Positions 36,649 to 49,935 of a DNA stretch of 64,000 nucleotides are shown here, one piece after another. Made by a program: the position numbers and the translations under genes. Below the pieces are notes generated by a model. The model did not search any database, had not been told where the DNA came from, and saw nothing but the letters and a program-made list of their open reading frames with translations. The stretch lies in NCBI GenBank assembly GCA_030142905.1, contig JASJOG010000254.1, positions 124,001-188,000 of the forward strand, given 5' to 3'. The DNA is from Heliopora coerulea (taxonomy: Eukaryota; Cnidaria; Anthozoa; Scleralcyonacea; Helioporidae). How positions within the stretch are numbered: position 1 is the stretch's first letter; every line of letters starts with the position of its first letter.

Positions 36649-39600
36649 ATGGTCAACTTGGGCGAGGTTTTTCCAGATTTTCAAGCGAAGACGAGCCATG
36701 GAGATATAAAGTTCCATGACTTTCTAGGTCAAAGGTAAGTGCGCGTTTATCGTCATCCTGTACATGTGCGAAGGCGAAGAGGGGCGTTTAACTGGGAGGA
36801 ACGACTAACTTTGCATGCACGTAAAACATTGATACCGTCCGACGGTTTGCTTTGAAAATATGGTAGAACACGTTACTGATAATTTGCCTGGACGTTTAAA
36901 ATTATCGTGTTACCACCGCTTAAAAAGCACCAATCTGTTAAAGATTGTCTACAAGTGTTGTGCTAATCGGTGTCTTCCTGTATCTTTGGCATTGTCTACC
37001 CGTGTACTGTCTTGTTTGTTTAACGGCTTACACCCGGGACACGTCAGTTTTACAGCCACGAAAGAAAACGATAATTGGTGAACAAATCTGTTATAACACA
37101 TTTGCTCTGGCGCTACTTTGCTAAAGGAAATTTGTATAGGTCTGTACATATCCCCAAACTTCCGGGGTGGGGGTTTAACCAAGAATTTGCCCGAATTTTA
37201 GATAATTATTATAATTACGTGACAAGTTATAATGATTTTGGCGGAACTTGTACCGATTTTCACCGGATTTACCCAAATTTTGGGGTTGAATAAGCAGGGA
37301 ACAGTGCACCTATATTTATTTAGCATTTTCACAACTTAAATTAGCCATCTTATTTTGGCCACAAATAACTACACCATGAAGCCATTCATACTAGTGTTCA
37401 CAGCATATTCTACCATAATCCTATATTAGCTGTGGATTAGTTTCTCTCATATAAAGGGACCTAATATGAAACAGTATCCTACTTAGGTTTGTATAAAGAT
37501 GTATCACATATCTGGAAAATTTACACACAACTTGATAAAAGACAAAGCATTATACAAGATCTACAACATATAAAATTTTTTGTTCAGTAAGATGGTAATT
37601 GGTTTAATTGATAAAATGTCCCTTGGTGTAGCTCATAAGAATACTTTGTCAAAGTAATAGGAACCTTGAAATGTGAATGGAACTAGAACCTTCTTGCTTA
37701 TCTAGCTGGGGAATTCTATTTTCACATCCTGCTGACTACACTCCAGTATGTACCACAGAGCTTGGCCGGGTTGCACAGTTAGCTCCAGAGTTTGAAAAGA
37801 GAGGAGTGAAGTTGATTGCTTTGTCCATTGATTCACCTGAATCACACCAAGGATGGATTAAAGATATTGAAAGTTATAGCTCCCTCCAAGGGAACTTTCC
37901 ATTCCCTATAATTGCTGATGACAAGAGAGAACTTGCTGTAAAGTTTGGCATGTTGGACCCTGATGAGATTGACTCAAAAGGGATGGCATTAACTTGTCGT
38001 GCTGTAAGTTGTTGAACATTTAGTTTTTACCAAACAGTTATTCCACAATATTAGGCTACTAGTAAAACAAAAACTCATCGGTGTATCACAGCTAATTAGC
38101 TTTGGCTTGTCCAGCAAGGGAGTACCAATGACAAGTGCTATTGAAAGTGCTTGAGATGAAGGATTTTCATCATAGGATGCCCATACATGACAGAAGAATT
38201 AGCATTACAGGAATTCCATACATGAACAAACTGTACAATGTAATCTGCCCTAAAAGACCTTTCCCCCATACCTGAATCCTTTTCACCCTTTTCTTGACCC
38301 CCAAACAAAATTCTAGACATACCACTGCTAATAAGAACAGAAAACTGATTGAAATACACATCAAGAGGAAGCTTACTATATTGTCTTCAATCTAGACTTT
38401 GATTTTGACCTAATTAATGCATGGCTTTGTTGTTATTTTTATGTGCAGGTCTTTATCATTGGCCCTGATAAGAAGTTAAAGTTATCTATTCTTTATCCTG
38501 CCACTACAGGAAGAAACTTTGAGTGAGTGTACTTGATATTATAGTTGTTATAATATCATAGAATGGCATGGATGTAAATAAAAGAACAGACCAAAGAATA
38601 AATATTGTACTTTAACAAATGAAACTTGTGAATAAAAATACAAACAAATAGAAAATGTTTGGCATAAGAACAGAAGTACAATTGTTCTAAAAAACATGCA
38701 TTTGTCTTTAGTGAGATCCTTCGTGTAGTGGACTCATTGCAGCTGACAAACAAATTCAAAGTGGCAACACCTGTTGACTGGAAGGTGAGTATAATGAACT
38801 GTTTTCCTTGTCTAGTTAGATCATTTAGATGATTACTAGAGGTGAACTTTTGGAAAGACTTCATGTGGTATGGCACCAGTAAGACTCAAGTCAAGGAGAC
38901 AGCTAACCAATTTTAAATATTTCACTTGATTCAGTGACAGTAAAAGCCGATTGACTTTGAGCGTGAGTTTTGACGTTATGTGCCTGGCATGTTGCTGAAT
39001 GTATTGGGAAAAGTTCAATAACTGCATGAGAGTCACTAAAGTTGATTTCTCTGAAGTAGTGAGTCAACTAGAGTTGTCTTAAAGTGTATATGAAATGAAA
39101 CTTCAGTTTGTATAATTTGAAAGAAGTCACTTTCAAAATGATGGAGAATGTTATTAAAGTTCTGTTTACCTGCATTTTGGGAGGACCTGGAATCTGTTAT
39201 TTTTACAGGAGCAACATTTCTGGCATAGCAGTGGTTACTTCCATGATTTCTATCTATCTGCCAAGTGAAAGCCCTTCATCAAAGATTTGAGGTGATATTC
39301 AATTTCACCTCATGTTTCACTTTGACAAAGGGCTTTTTCTCAACATTTCAGTATCTTGTTCTCTACTTTTTGCAAAGTACATTAAACATTTCCAACAAAA
39401 TAGGGGACTCATCCTTACACAAGACTAGATTTCAAGTGACAATTTGATTACAACACTAGCTCATACAATTTGTGATAAAATTCATGGTTGTAGTATTGAT
39501 AATAAGGTTTTGTATTTTTAGGTTGGAGAAAAAGTTATGGTTGTTCCTTCAGTGAAACCTGAAGAATTTGACAAGCTTTTCCCTCAAGGTGTGGAGGTGG

Positions 39601-39653
39601 CACAGGTGCCATCCGGTAAAGGTTACCTACGCAAAACCTCACAGCCAAAGTAA
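36649..39653 (+). CDS. PRDX6: Peroxiredoxin 6 (1-Cys peroxiredoxin), complete
   Basis: Reduces peroxides and phospholipid hydroperoxides with one catalytic cysteine; animal PRDX6 also has acidic Ca-independent phospholipase A2 activity. Exons: 36649-36734, 37706-38003, 38449-38522, 38712-38784, 39522-39653, giving 663 nt and 220 aa, close to the 224 of human. The peroxidatic cysteine is Cys44 in HPADYTPVCTTELG. The lipase-type motif GQSWG is present with Ser29, plus an upstream His (KFHDFLG), as in the human phospholipase site. The C-terminal half has LKLSILYPATTGRNFDEILR, ATPVDWK and the final YLRKTSQPK. There is no signal peptide, so it is probably cytosolic. The gene is divergent from FKBP15, and an AATAAA follows at 39737. 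Confidence 0.97.
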
Positions 39654-39736
39654 TCAGGGATCAAATCAACTGTACTCAATAATAACACTACACTGATTAT
39701 TTTGCGCATTCATGTAATTGTTTTTGGATGAAAGAA

Positions 39737-39742
39737 AATAAA
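39737..39742 (+). promoter_or_regulatory. Poly(A) signal of PRDX6
   Basis: AATAAA lies 84 bases after the PRDX6 stop codon, a typical spacing for a short 3' untranslated region. Confidence 0.65.
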
Positions 39743-41195
39743 CTTGTTGGTTTTCAGCAGATGAAAATTATCTGTTTTTCTAAGAATACTGCACTACAGT
39801 TTTTAATTATAATAATATTAAAATAATGAAACTACTTTATCAGAAAATCCCAAGAATGGGTTAACATGACTGACTGTGGCTTCCACATTGATACTTTGTT
39901 GTTGGAGCTCATTTAAACAGGGAGAGTCAGGAAATACAATGCAGAACCAACAACTTTTTAGAGGATGCACACACTACTTTTTTGGGTGAGCCCAAGCCCA
40001 CCCTGGTACCACTACTACCCCAAAATCCTAGCTTGTAAAACTAAACATCACAACAAGGTAAAAAGCTTGATCACCCCCTACAACAATTCTGAAGGTACTA
40101 CTGTTTCAAAGCAGCAATCTGTTCAAGAACATTGACAGTAAAAAGAGTGGGGGTGACAAATTTAAGAGATTAATTGATTTGTATTATTTAACGTTTCAAT
40201 ATCATGATAGCATGGTAGCAAGGATCGATCCAGACCTGATGTATGGGTCACAGGGGTACACTGGTTGTTGGATTGTGGAAAGTATTGAGGAAACTAGCAC
40301 ATGGACAAAACTATCAGGGTAATGTTGACGATTTAGGAAGCTGATTTTCTATCCAACATTAATGAGGCAAACTTGACTATTAACAAGACAAGATGCTTTC
40401 CCATCAACTAAACTATTTATGCAAAAGTCATTGTTTGGACTTCATAGGGTATAGGCTTTCAGTGATCGTTGTCTATCATCAGGGTTATTTACAGGTAATT
40501 CAATAATCCGTGGTTTATATAACCTACGGCTGAAATAAGCCACGAACGAGTTAAAATGAGAATTTTCCGACTATTTTCGCGACTTAAATTGGCCATGGTT
40601 TATTTTGGTGTTTAATATCATCACCATAGACCATTTATAAGGGTATCCGCGGCGTACATTTAACCGCAGCGTTATTTTCACTAGAACTAATGCCCCAAAT
40701 AATATATGGGAAAAAATTGTGATTGGCTATGAGCAGTGCATTTTCAAGGTAACACAGTACAGAATTAAAGACTAATTTGAACTCAATTAGTTTCTTTTTA
40801 TGTACATCATTGATTGGTAATGGCATGGTTTCTCACGCCATTTGGAAAAATATGCACTCGTGTGTTGAGCATGTTTTTCCCGTAATTAAACTCGGCACCC
40901 TGCAATTACCTGTACTTGTTGGTCGTTTTCAGTTATTCCCCAGTAGGTGGGAAAATGCTTATAGACGACAGCATTTCCGTGAATTATCGTATCTGTTGAA
41001 CGTTGGAACTTTGAAGCACCCCTCCATAAGCCTTCCACCTGGGTTGGTCACACTTTTTTAATAAAACTGATAGTATAATGACCAAACTAAGTCAAAATGC
41101 TTGTACAGTGTGACCATACTGCGACAAAATGGTAGTATACAAGGTAGGGTGCACAGCTGCTATAAAGTAGGATGGCAACTATAGCACGTCAAAAA

Positions 41196-41870
41196 TGGTA
41201 ATATAATAAATATAGCACGTTAAAATGCTAGTATAGTGATTACACTACCACGAGATAACAGTATAGCAACTACATTACCACAAGGCAGTTGTATAGTGAC
41301 TACATTAACACAAGATAATAAACTAGTTACTATATTATCGCGACATAATAGTGTAGCGACCACATTATCGCAAGTTAATGGTGTAATGACTACATTATCA
41401 CGAGACATCAGTATAATGACTACGTTATCGCGAGATATTAGCATAATGGTTACGTTATCATGAAATATTAGCTTGACTACGTTTCACGAGATATTAGTAT
41501 AGTGACTATATTATTTGGAGATATTAGTATAGTGACTATATTATTTGGAGATATTAGTATAGTGACTATATTATTTGGAGATATTAGTATAGTGACTATA
41601 TTATTTGGAGATATTAGTATAGTGATTACATTATCACGAGATAATGGTGTAGTGACTACATTATGACAAGATAATATTAGCGATAATATCACGAGATATT
41701 GGTATGGTGACTACATTATCACGAGATACTAGCATAGCGACTACATAATCTCAAGATAGCAGTAGCATGATAGTGACTCCATAATCACGAGATGGCAGCA
41801 TAGCATTTACATTGTGACGAGATAATTCTATCATGACTTCATTAACACAAGATACCATTATAGTGTCGAC
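41196..41870. repeat. 30-bp minisatellite
   Basis: Units of the form ATATTAGTATAGTGACTATA followed by TTATTTGGAG repeat. Four copies at 41491-41610 are identical; the flanking units have drifted to TTATCACGAG endings. Because the unit is a multiple of three, long open frames on both strands are an artefact of the repeat. Confidence 0.9.
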
Positions 41871-43626
41871 ACTACTTCAAAATGATAATGTACGGCATAT
41901 TTCCAAAATTGCTAAGGTGAGTACAGTTGACAGAAATAAGAAATTACACATCACATGCACGTCTTGTCAACATTACATTGTAATTTTTGGTTGTTTTTTT
42001 TTATTTCAGAACTCTTTGTTTTGTTTACAAATATAATTATCATAAATACAATCAACCTTTTATTTACAATGAAATCATAAACTTTAAGGACACATGAATC
42101 TTTAAAAAAGTATTTCTTTTACAAATCACGCAGCTGGATAATTTCAGGGCGGCCACTAGTATTTCACATCTACAGCGAGGAACAAGTAAGCTCCCGGTAA
42201 GTCGACGTATGCTTGCGAACTTTTCTTTTCAACACGGTTCGGCACGACTTCGGTTCACAAAGCCGTGTCGTGCTGCGCCGATCTCAATTCAGTCATACAA
42301 ATACAACACGGTCGAGGAGTGTTTGATCTGATTTCAAAACATCTACTAGTTAGTTGAGTCAAAGGACCCTTGAGGGCGGTTAGCAAAGGCAGTTCTACAG
42401 TGAGAAACCTCTTTCGCAACGGTTAAATGTGTGATGTTGCAGTGGCCAGACTGCGAAATGTTAGAGGCCATTAACAATGATAGAAATAAAGTTTTTGCGA
42501 CTAATGCGAAAAACGACTGATGACATGATTGATTTGAAGATGTATTTTTATTGGATCAATTGGATGACAAGAAAAAAATTATCGCGAGACAAGTTGCATG
42601 AAGGATGTTACAATAATCAAAAATTTCGTTGGCGCTGCACTTCGGTTTCGTGTAAAATTGCTGTCATGCGGTAAGATTTTAACGACATTTTAAACGCAAC
42701 CTATGATCTACAAAAATCACTACCTGTAAGACGAAATTTGACAATGATATTTAACAAAATTCGTTACGGCAACAAGTTGCATAAAAAATCATCGTTGTGA
42801 AATCGCGCTACAGAACAATGGTTGACTATTGTTCTACAGTACGATGGCACAATAGCCAGTCCAAGCCTGAATAGGATTGTCTAGAATGTGTGCGAGTGTC
42901 CTCATAGACTCAAGGTTAAGTGATAACCGACTTTAACCAATTTTGAGGTGTTTTAATATTAGATCAAACATTTCTCTCGAGTGTGCGATAACGGCACCTC
43001 AAACGAACACACGTTCAGGAAGAAATCAGGTCCAAAGATGTTGAACTTTAATGCTAAGTAAGATCACAATTCCATACCACGTTTTTGGTAATGGTTTTGT
43101 TTGGGTTTTACCAATGAATTATTCATGAGTTTGAGATGGCTAGCAACCTGAATGTATTCTTTTTGAGGTTATTCGGACTTGACGTACTCCTGCATAGTTA
43201 CTAATTACAAAAAAGTGATTTTAAACAATACAAATATGATGATTTTTAAAATAACCCATATTCACTGTACACCATTAAATACAAAGGGCAAAATATTAAA
43301 ATATTCCGCAAAATGCAAGAATCATAAATGCCATCCGTGGTCATAAAAATCATTTAAAATAGTTACAGATTTTCAAACGAAAGCCCTCCATCAGGTAAAA
43401 TGTGGTAAAAAATTTTAAAAAGTGAAGAATTTTACTTCAACGGACGGCTTTCCCTCGACACCTTAGTACCTCGTTTGCTCGATTTTTGGCAGAGTGCGAC
43501 CTTTTAACTTTCTCCACTTCGTTTAAATTTACTTACACAGCACTCTACTTTTCATATCCCTGTCTTATTTTAGTTTCATCTCTAATTTTTCGTTGTCTTT
43601 ATGACTGGAACCAATATGCGCTCATT

Positions 43627-43670
43627 GTGTGCATACTTGGAACATCTCAAGTGTGCATACTTGGAACATC
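43627..43670. repeat. Short tandem duplication
   Basis: GTGTGCATACTTGGAACATC occurs twice in direct orientation 24 bases apart. Confidence 0.85.
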
Positions 43671-43914
43671 GTTTAAATTAAATGTAAACGGCACGAAGCA
43701 ATCAACCACTTGGGAAATGCAACCATTTTCAGAGGTAAGTAGTTTTACTGCCTTTACATAACTCAAACCGCAACATTGTCCAAAGGATCTACTTCCAAAG
43801 CATGACTTTTTTTCCTTGCCCCAGTGACATGTGGTGTAAAACGTCCACTCATACCCCTCACTTCCAGAATACCCTGGCAGAAACCTGATCGTCACTTGTT
43901 CTCACAATTGAACC

Positions 43915-46900
43915 CTATCTGTGTATTTTCCTTAAGACGAATGACAATGGTTGAGTCTTGGTGTTGGTGGCGTAGTAAACGTTGGCGTCTTTTGGGATGG
44001 TGACTTCATCTTGAACAAAAGATGAGCGGATATGGTTATCGATAAACAAGAGGACGATGAACAGGACGAAAAATCCAATCAGTGATGTATGAATCGAATA
44101 CTGTGTGGACCGTGATGAATGTGGTAAGAAGTTAAAAGGTTGATAACTGCCGTAGATAACCTCAAAGAATTCCAAAGTTTCGAGCAAAGGTCCTTCATCA
44201 GAACACGTTTCTTTCTCTGACGAGGGGCCTTTGCTCGAAACGTTGGAATTCTTTGAGATCAGTCACGGCAGTTACCAAACTTTTAACTTTTTAGTTTTTA
44301 CCTTGAATAGGAGAAAAAAATGGATAGAAAAAATAAAAAGAGAAAGCCAGAGATAGGAGATTCCCTAGCAAGACGTCACATAGCAAGTAAGATGTATAAA
44401 CAGACCGTGATCTCAAACTTCATAAGATAACTTTTCCAGAAGAATCCCTCGCTGCCGGGAAACTTTGAGCACAGAGTTCGCAGTCGAACGAAGTTCATGT
44501 GAAACACCACAATTAACAATTAAACGTACTGTAATTCCCCGACCATATATACTCTTATACAGGTATGCTAAACTTTGTACTTCAACGTGTTTTCAACGTA
44601 ACTTGTTCAAAAATAACAGTCTACTTACTTTCTTGTGATAGGACTTGCACTAAGTTGTAGTCCTGAGGCAATTCATGATCTAGATGATGTTTTTCCAAAC
44701 ATGACTTGATAACTGCCGGCGTCCGGTCGCCGTCTGCGACCTGCAGAGAAAACACTAAATTTAGAATAAACTTGACCAATGCAGCACCACAGTTTCAACG
44801 ACACAAGCACGCTAGCTCGATAAAGATTGGGTTGAATGATTAGTGAATGTCCGGTGCTGATTCTTTCATTAAAATCTGCATTAGAAATTTGTTCAATTCA
44901 CCACAGAAGACACAAATCGAAACTATAGCCTTTTCTTTTAATTAGATGGTCACAAGGTTCTTCAAAACTGATCGAATTTTCTTTAAAAACTTTTATGACA
45001 ACGAAAATGTGAACAGTAAATTTTCTTTTAATACATCTCTCTCGGTGACTTCCGCTTGTCTCTTATATATTCTCATTCCAAAAACCACAAAAAAAGATCA
45101 ACTCAACCTCTCCCGCAACCACACCCTATTTCCGTCCAATTAGGCTATTGTCTTGAGCGCTTAATCCAATAGAATTTGTCGCATAGATAACGCTACAGTT
45201 GGCAACAAAAGCTGTCCCACAGCCTAGCTTAAGTAACTATTGCCACTGGAAGGTCAATATTGTTTATGATAGGTCACTGGCTCAGAACAATTGTCTCATT
45301 GGTCAATAATTCAGAAAACATAGTGTATCATTGGTCCGTTGCTTGGGAAACATTTTAATGAGTCACTGTCTAATGAGATGCAATGTTTTTTTATCCACTG
45401 ACCAATGAAACGAAAAAATAAAAGTAAAACTAAAATAAAAACTTAGCCACTGCGGTACATCGTTGAGAGAACAAGAGAGCTGAAGTTACAAAATATAGAG
45501 CGAAGGTAACGAAAAATCGCGTTTTAGTACCTATAGGTACAGGTATATGTATGTACAGGTATATGTATGTACAGGTATATGTATGTACAGGTATATGTAT
45601 GTACAGGTATATGTATGTACAGGTATATGTATGTACAGGTATATGTATGTACAGGTATATGTATGTACAGGTATATGTATGTACAGGTATATGTATGTAC
45701 AGGTATATGTATGTACAGGTATATGTATGTACAGGTATATGTATGTACAGGTATATGTATGTACAGGTATATGTATGTACAGGTATATGTATGTACAGGT
45801 ATATGTATGTACAGGTATATGTATGTACAGGTATACATATATCAGGTATCCAAACGTATTCCCAAAGAAACACTTACCCATATGCTCTTGTAAAGATTAC
45901 AAGTTTTTTTGCCACCCAAACTGACACGGATAATGTGTCCACTTCCAAGAAAACGAGTACTTCCTTCAGACGCACACGACGAACCAGAATCCTACAAAAA
46001 GGTTTAAGGTGTCAGTCTCTGTACGAAAAAGCAATATTATACGAGAAATCAGACGAAAGAACAAGTCATTCCTTGTTCAGTACATAACACTAATTTAAAT
46101 AATTCTTGGAAAACAAACTACCGACCATCTCTACCTGACGCTTGTGATTTATTTTGTGCAGCGATCCACAGTCTTGTCCTTCGTCTGAGGATTTACCAAT
46201 CATTTGAAGGTCGGTTTCACTTTTCATTTTTCTGAGAAATAATACAATATAAACTATATCAGTTTGATGTTTAGGAAACATGAGAGCTTGGATATATTAA
46301 AGTAGATGAACGATCTTCAAGTTCGAATTTGCAACTTATATATCGAATTTGCAACTTAGCTCGCCATCGGAGTCTCGGTAGCTCAATGGTTAGAGCGTCT
46401 AACCGGTCATCAGAAGGTTGCGGGTTCGATCCCCGTCTGGGGCTCAGATATCATTTTCTGAGTATCGAGCTTGAAGATCGTTCATCTACTTCAATAAACT
46501 ATATCAAATGGTTACGTGGTGGGGTGAGGCATTCTGAGATACATCGTAGGGTGAGTCATTCTGAGAAATATCTGGTATCAGTAGATTATCTACTGCATAT
46601 AATGACATACATGTATAATTACTGACCCGCATCAAAACTATTGTTTTCTCTTGGCGTTATATCAGCTAATGCAGAGAGAAAAATTAGGCAAGTCGAGTTT
46701 GTAATTTACTACGTGCCTCAGTAATTATCTATTAACTACTGCTGTAACGGACAATTCAAATTTCTGTAGTAAGATCTGCAAGTACTTGACAAACGAAGAA
46801 ACTCCGACTTTTAATCGTCCAGTAAATGACAGGATTTTCTCATAAAGGCGGGAAACCCAATCAACTCTTTTATCAACACAGCAGTTCTCGGGAAATGGCG

Positions 46901-49851
46901 GTAAACAAAATTATTTGATATATTATGGTTCAATACCGGCTCGGTACATTGGAAAACTGGAAACACCATACTGACAAATTGATAAAAGGTGTAGTGGTAA
47001 AATTGTTCGATTTTTTTCTTTTGTGGCTTAGACGGTTCTTTACATTCGTGTTTATGAAGAAGCAAGCTTAAAAAGTCATTTGCTTGGTTTGGGTCCGAGT
47101 TTGGCAGTAAATTTGTTAATCTTCATGGTTTTCGCGAAACGGATTTTCACACTATTATTGACCATGTACTGAATTTCTTGTTTCAAAGTAGCCAGAGATT
47201 TTGACTCTTGTCCTTGAAAACTGCTTGCATCTTTCAAGCCTATAAGTTGGAAGTTGCGTCCGGCAGACTTATCATGAACTCACACATTAAACTTTTATGA
47301 TTTGAGTATCTCTACAACGAAAAGGTTTGGAAGCCTCAAACTTTCCAAGGGATTTATGTAGTGTATCTCCTTTGATTTAAACACCAGTTCGAAGATCAAA
47401 GACAGTTACATTTGACCTTTAAAACCCGTACCGTCGGTACATCAGCACAACTGAAAAAATCATAGCAGCAAACTAATATGTAGGTTAGGGACCGCATTCT
47501 CAATAAATAAGATAATAGCTAAGTACAGTAAAACCCCTCTAATCCGCGATCACTTTGTTCGCGAAAGGCCTTAATTCGCGATAGGGTCTTGGACCCCAAA
47601 TTTTTTGACGAAAAACCAGCGTTCGCGCTGCTTGATGTTTTCTACTCTTTCTTTTGTATTAATTTGCATGTAAATGATCATTATTTATTGATTTGTTGCA
47701 AATAAAGTTCATATTCTGCAAAAAATGAGTTGTTCTGATGATCGGTCGGTACTATATTCTGACCATAACATCCAATATGGCGTCGTACACGACGTGAGGT
47801 AGGAGGGTTGTGAATTAAAATTCATGTGTGTTTGGCCATTATATGACCATTATATGTCTTGATATGTTGAAATTTGGTTTTCAGACTAATTCGCGACCCG
47901 GATAATTCGCGGACCGGGTCCCTGGACCCCGATGTCCGCGAATTAAAGGGGTTCCACTGTAACATCTCCGAATCATATGGCCGGAATAGTTACTGCACCT
48001 TGATCTGAACAATGAGCTTTGACGTTTGTGCATCAAATTCGCCTCCAAGCTGCAGGAAAGATTGAAGCTGAAATTTAAAACAAATGTACGAGTTAGACTC
48101 CAAAAAGCATATCATGGGAAGACTATACGAAACACACCATGACATTGTGAAACATTCAGTCTTTTATGATGCATAGAAGATAGTAATTGTTCATATTTAC
48201 CATTCATTTTCAGTTAATGTTTCCAAAGAATCGAACCATTGTCTGAATTCCTTGTTAGGCAGAATGTGATAGTTCTTAGCCGCTTTTTGTAAAAGCTTGA
48301 TTTGGGCAATTACTTCAAACTCCTAATAACAATCATTAATATAAAACGTTTAATCGATCTACAAAAACACTCTGGCTGTCCAGGACAAAAATCTAAACTG
48401 AAATGAGACATCAAGCAAACCTTTCGTCTTTTTTCAAAATTGATTAGATTTCCCTGCAGTTAAAAAAGTTAGAAAGAAAAAGGAGAACATAAGTTCAAAA
48501 TTATTTAACTATTGAACAGTTACAGGATGAGCTCTCAGTCTCTATGAGATGATAGTTCATTTGGCCGAGGGCGAAGTCCAAGCTAAATATCATTTTATAG
48601 AAATTGAGAGCGAATAATCCATGTAGAAACTAATTCATTTATTTTTAGTGTTTCACATTTGTTACAAAAAGACAGGTATAACCATTGGTTTAGGCCAAAA
48701 ATCTCGACCTTATTGCGTTATTCGTAGCTACTCGATATCTATGGAGCATTAGATATGGAGAAGCGTAGCCAATCAGATTGTAGCACTTGCATAAATTTCT
48801 ACTATCATACATATCTATATACATACAGTATATAAAATATAAAATCTTCTAAAAATGTTGACTTTATTTAAAAACCATAATATTTCAGGACACAGCCCCT
48901 TCTTCAGATAATATATATTATTCGCCTAAGGCGATGTGTATATTGTTGAATATTGAATATTGAATATTGTTGAATATATTGATTATTTGAAAGAAAGTAG
49001 CGAACGAGCAGTTTTAAATTTCCTCGGTAACATTTAAAAAGGTAGTCGCCATCTTGCTTCCGTGTCTTCACTGTTACATTCACCTGCAGAATTATGACGT
49101 GATTTTCGGACCGATGGTCACGCGCGATTTTCGATAATCATCTGTGTAATTGTACTGAATATATATAGTCTAAGTAGCAAATGAACAGAGAACATTTATT
49201 TAGTGGTTGTATACAAGTTCACATCAATCATTTGTCCAAACAATCATGTAAAGTTATCAGTTAAAAATAAAACCACAAAGGGCTCATCAGTTGTCTACGA
49301 AGGCGACTATTTCGGGGGTTTAAAGACAAAATAGTCAAAATACCTTGGGCCCCCCAGCAGCAGTGACCAATTGCCACCTACCCATCGTGGTTTATTATTT
49401 TACTTATTACATCTTCAGGTGTTGTGTTAAATTTCTCGAAAACACAAGGATATTTTCTAATAGCTTTTCGTATCTGCAAATTTAGTTTGGCTCTTGATCC
49501 TCCTTGTAAACACACCCTATGATGTAACTGAGAAGCTCTACGCACAAAATCATCAATTGTTTTTTTTTTACAATGTTGCTCTAGCAATCCGTAACAGTTC
49601 CGAAAATACTGCACCATAAAGATGTGTACTGTGTGTGTACGTATATGCTACCAAGGTACAGACACGCGAGCACATTTCCAGCCGTTAAATATACATTTAA
49701 ATATACATATACACATAAATATACATGGATATCAGATGACCTTTCATACATATATACATATATATGTACATATACAGATACACCTACGTCTACATCTACA
49801 TACTGTATATACATACACATATACATGTACATATATGCGTATGTGTATGTG

Positions 49852-49890
<39 letters not shown>

Positions 49891-49895
49891 ATGTG

Positions 49896-49935
<40 letters not shown>

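Larger units (their letters stand above)
39743..43914. other. Intergenic region between PRDX6 and RGL-like gene
   Basis: No exon could be supported. It holds the 30-bp minisatellite at 41196-41870 and a 24-bp tandem duplication at 43627-43670. Open frames at 40777-41061 and 42477-42674 (both +) show no recognisable domain. The genes on either side converge here. Confidence 0.5.

Noticed and set aside
41196..41870. Possible CRISPR-like array
   Set aside because: Units are contiguous without unique spacers, and the context is eukaryotic; this is a minisatellite.
45430..46087. Long open frames on both strands through 45.4-46.1 kb
   Set aside because: They are produced by the 16-bp minisatellite; the true coding part is the RGL exon 45878-45991.
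47058..47243. Minus-strand open stretch ([21 protein letters not shown]) behind an AG
   Set aside because: Its phase does not fit between RGL exons 47999-48067 and 46135-46231, which join in frame directly, and there is no good donor.
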